Below the pieces are notes generated by a model, which searched no databases, had not been told where the DNA came from, and saw nothing but the letters and a program-made list of their open reading frames with translations. From the NCBI RefSeq assembly GCF_040222815.1, contig NZ_JAVKCH010000048.1, positions 62,001 to 126,000 on the forward strand: a stretch of DNA of 64,000 bases, written 5' to 3'. Origin of the DNA: Imperialibacter sp040222815 (GTDB taxonomy: Bacteria > Bacteroidota > Bacteroidia > Cytophagales > Cyclobacteriaceae). Shown piece by piece: positions 61,716-64,000 of this stretch. How positions within the stretch are numbered: position 1 is the stretch's first letter; each line of letters begins with the position of its first letter. The translations under genes and the position numbers were made by a program.

Positions 61716-62029
61716 TGGAGCAGGTATTTGTTTTCTTTTTCACCTATAGAGAGGCCATTTTCATTATCGCCTTGTCGGTTTTTTTGGGAATTGAAGTGAT
61801 TTCCAACGTGCCATCCGTATTGCATACCCCACTCATGTCGGGCGCCAATGCTATAAGCGGTGTAATCATTATTGGCGGGATTATCCTCGTTGGTCATGCC
61901 GATGCGTCAAAAGTGTCGTTGGAGCTGATTTTGGGAATTCTTGCCATCATTTTTGCCACGCTCAATGTGGTCGGCGGTTTCGTGGTGACGGACCGCATGC
62001 TGGAAATGTTCAAAAAGAAGAAGAAATAA
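61715..62029 (+). CDS. pntAB: NAD(P) transhydrogenase subunit alpha part 2 (PntAB)
   Basis: A 104-residue membrane subunit (domain II, N-terminal portion) with about three helices: FFFTYREAIFIIALSVFLGI, GVIIIGGIILVGHA and ELILGILAIIFATLNVVGGF. It forms part of the proton channel of the transhydrogenase. It starts by overlapping pntAA (TAATG) and ends 7 bp before pntB, all in one operon. Confidence 0.93.
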   Translation: MEQVFVFFFTYREAIFIIALSVFLGIEVISNVPSVLHTPLMSGANAISGVIIIGGIILVGHADASKVSLELILGILAIIFATLNVVGGFVVTDRMLEMFKKKKK

Positions 62030-62036
62030 ACCATCT

Positions 62037-63482
62037 ATGGATCAGGTAATAGGAAGTTTAAATGGTGTCGATTTCACCCTTGGCGGGGCTTTGCTCGAGT
62101 TGAGCTATTTACTGGCTGCTCTCCTCTTCGTGGTGGGTTTAAGACTACTGAGCCATCCGGAAACGGCCAGAAAGGGAAATTTCTATGCGGCTGCCGGGAT
62201 GTTTTTGGCCATGGTCACCACACTGCTGCTGCACAAAGACAGCCAGGGAGAGGCTATTCCACTGGCTAATGTATGGATCATTTTGGCGGCGCTGGGAGTT
62301 GGCACTGTACTGGGATGGGTGATGGCCCTGCGTATTCAAATGACGGCGATGCCACAAATGGTCTCGTTTTATAATGCCACAGGCGGTGCGGCGTCGGCCC
62401 TGGTGGCAATGCTCGAGTTTCCCAACACCGACATGGGCAATGTGGGCTCTGGGCTGGCCACACTGCTGGGGCTGATAGTGGGAAGTGTTGCTTTCAGTGG
62501 CAGCATGTTGGCCTACGGCAAACTCGACGGAAAAGTTGGCGACACTGTCTCGGGCTGGATGAAATACTTGAATTTGGTTCTGCTGCTCGTGGTGGTGGGG
62601 CTGTCGGCTTATATGATGGTGTCAGGCCAAACAGCGGGCGAGCTGAGCTGGGCGCTATATCTGCTGCTTGGCATTTCATTGGTGTACGGGGTCACTTTCG
62701 TTATGCCTATCGGCGGTGCCGATATGCCGGTTGTGATTTCCCTGCTCAACAGTCTCACGGGCATCGCTGCCACCATGGCAGGTTTTATCTACGGCAACCA
62801 GGCGATGATTTTGGGAGGTATTTTGGTGGGTGCTGCAGGCACTATCCTTACGGTGCTTATGTGCAATGCCATGAACAGGTCGCTGCTCAATGTAATTCTC
62901 GGTGCGTTTGGCGGGACGGGGGCAAGTGCCGGTGCCGGGCCCGAAGGCGACATGAAGGAAATCAACATGAGCGATGCGGCCATTTTACTTTCTTATTCTA
63001 AAAGTGTGGTGATAGTGCCTGGCTATGGCCTCGCTGTGGCGCAGGCACAGCATGTTTGTCATGAACTCGACATGCTGCTTGCCGACAAGGGTGTGCAAGT
63101 GAAGTACGCCATTCACCCGGTGGCGGGCCGCATGCCAGGGCACATGAATGTGCTGCTTGCAGAAGCCGATGTGCCTTACAGCCAACTGGTGGAGATGGAT
63201 GACATCAACACCGACATAGCCAACACCGATGTGGTGGTGGTCATAGGTGCCAACGACGTCGTGAATCCGGCCGCCATCAATAATCCCGGCAGCCCCATTG
63301 CGGGCATGCCAATCATCAATGCGCATCTTGCTAAGAACATCATTGTGATGAAACGAGGCAGGGGCAAGGGCTATGCCGGCATCGAAAACGAACTGTTTTT
63401 TGACCCTAAAACCAGGTTGCTGTTCGGCAACGCCAAGGATACTTTGCAGAAGCTTGCCAGCGAGGTAAAGAATTTGCATTAA
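62037..63482 (+). CDS. pntB: NAD(P) transhydrogenase subunit beta (PntB)
   Basis: A 481-residue subunit with a membrane domain (about nine helices in residues 1-290) and a C-terminal NADP(H)-binding domain III. The latter shows VVIVPGYGLAVAQAQHVCHEL, YAIHPVAGRMPGHMNVLLAEA and VVVVIGANDVVNPAA. It completes the proton-translocating transhydrogenase that makes NADPH from NADH. The operon ends in a strong hairpin. Confidence 0.95.
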   Translation: MDQVIGSLNGVDFTLGGALLELSYLLAALLFVVGLRLLSHPETARKGNFYAAAGMFLAMVTTLLLHKDSQGEAIPLANVWIILAALGVGTVLGWVMALRIQMTAMPQMVSFYNATGGAASALVAMLEFPNTDMGNVGSGLATLLGLIVGSVAFSGSMLAYGKLDGKVGDTVSGWMKYLNLVLLLVVVGLSAYMMVSGQTAGELSWALYLLLGISLVYGVTFVMPIGGADMPVVISLLNSLTGIAATMAGFIYGNQAMILGGILVGAAGTILTVLMCNAMNRSLLNVILGAFGGTGASAGAGPEGDMKEINMSDAAILLSYSKSVVIVPGYGLAVAQAQHVCHELDMLLADKGVQVKYAIHPVAGRMPGHMNVLLAEADVPYSQLVEMDDINTDIANTDVVVVIGANDVVNPAAINNPGSPIAGMPIINAHLAKNIIVMKRGRGKGYAGIENELFFDPKTRLLFGNAKDTLQKLASEVKNLH

Positions 63483-63507
63483 GAAAGCTCGCAGGCGGTT
63501 TTTAAGT

Positions 63508-63530
63508 CAGGGCCATAACAGATGGCCCTG
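63508..63530. terminator. Hairpin terminator between pntB and the amidohydrolase
   Basis: CAGGGCCAT and ATGGCCCTG form a perfect 9-bp stem with an AACAG loop, followed on the plus strand by GTTTCAAAAA. It sits between convergent genes and may terminate both, though neither strand has a long T run. Confidence 0.6.
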
Positions 63531-63559
63531 GTTTCAAAAAGAACCTGATGCAGTGTTAT

Positions 63560-64000
63560 TTATTGAAGCCCCAGGAAATTACTCGCATTTTGGAAGTAAA
63601 CCTTTTCCAATACCTCCCTGGATAGGCCCAGGCCCCTTGTGTGTTGCTTCCTGATGACCAGCGAGTCGGTGGTGCTTAGGTACCGCCACAGGTCGTTGTA
63701 AGTGGCATCGAGGTCATCCTGCTCAGCGTTTAGCTGTTCGGCTGTCCAGCCCTCTGCCGGATCGTAGTTCCCAAAGTCGGTGCCAAACATGATCCTGTCC
63801 TGGTACTTCACGTAGAATTCCCTCACCTTGTCGCTGTTCTGGCTGGCCAGGTCGCCGAACCTGGCCGCAGGCTCTACCATCATGTTGGGGTACTTGTCCA
63901 GGCGCTCGGCTACCATGTCCACGCTGTGCGACATGCTGCCCATGTGGGCGCACAAAATAGGCAGGTCAGGATTCGCTTCAATCCACCGGTCACGGGCGGC
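63560..64000 (-). CDS. Amidohydrolase family 2 protein, N-terminus cut by window edge
   Basis: The frame is open to the right edge of the window, so the start is outside. The visible C-terminal part has ILCAHMGS (His ligand), NMMVEPAARFGDLASQ and RIMFGTDFGNYDP (Asp ligand), followed by helices ending FQNASNFLGL. This matches the amidohydrolase 2 (decarboxylase/hydrolase) family of metal-dependent TIM barrels. The substrate cannot be told. It is convergent with pntB. Confidence 0.85.
   Translation of the reverse strand, partial: AARDRWIEANPDLPILCAHMGSMSHSVDMVAERLDKYPNMMVEPAARFGDLASQNSDKVREFYVKYQDRIMFGTDFGNYDPAEGWTAEQLNAEQDDLDATYNDLWRYLSTTDSLVIRKQHTRGLGLSREVLEKVYFQNASNFLGLQ

Overview
The window looks like a chromosome segment of a Bacteroidota bacterium, probably of the Cytophagales (Roseivirga, Fulvivirga or Imperialibacter type). 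This is inferred from the gene families: a TamB plus lipoprotein TamA-like pair, PadR-linked prefix-domain ABC permeases, several sulfatases, DUF6265, DUF3303 and DUF3124 proteins, and near-absent Shine-Dalgarno sequences. No rRNA, tRNA or CRISPR array was seen. Fifty protein genes, gene remnants or edge fragments are described.

Layout. 1-9.7 kb: a class III aminotransferase cut by the left edge, a secreted beta-propeller/PHP hydrolase, a DUF3124 lipoprotein, a K+ channel, small DUF proteins, a lipoprotein sulfatase and a DEAD-box helicase. 9.7-17.4 kb: an AT-rich accessory island. It holds an OLD-family ATPase/TOPRIM nuclease broken by a one-base deletion in its Walker A motif, an unknown four-helix membrane protein, a DUF1566 lipoprotein, an intact HigA antitoxin behind a 5'-truncated HigB toxin, and an AAA/DUF4143 ATPase. 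A dispersed hairpin repeat family sits at nearly every gene border there, and one copy adjoins an array with an exact 22-bp period. 17.4-26.3 kb: a RibD-like reductase, a PhoD-like phosphatase, an M16 protease, a Fic enzyme with a likely self-operator, and two tandem DUF1801 genes flanked by permuted hairpin modules.

26.3-42.7 kb: a mostly minus-strand set of extracytoplasmic hydrolases. It includes two sulfatases, a tandem SGNH hydrolase, a CE15-type glucuronoyl esterase, a sialate O-acetylesterase-like enzyme, a beta-lactamase-fold serine hydrolase, an AraC regulator and secreted proteins. Together they suggest stripping of sulfate and ester groups from acidic polysaccharides. No SusC/SusD pair or clear glycoside hydrolase was found. 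42.9-48.9 kb: a PadR-regulated lone MacB/FtsX permease, an ankyrin protein, then small YdeI, VOC and AHSA1 genes and an ArsR repressor with a 50-bp palindromic operator.

49.1-56.4 kb: tamB and a lipoprotein tamA-like gene (tamL) overlapping by 29 bp, for outer-membrane biogenesis. 56.4-60.1 kb: an HD-type hydrolase, a DUF302 protein and a P-type cation ATPase. 60.6-63.5 kb: the three-gene proton-translocating transhydrogenase operon (pntAA-pntAB-pntB), closed by a strong hairpin. The right edge cuts an amidohydrolase.

The strongest candidates for something undescribed are the hairpin repeats at gene borders in the accessory island, with paired base changes in the hairpin stem, and the 22-bp phased array beside one of them.
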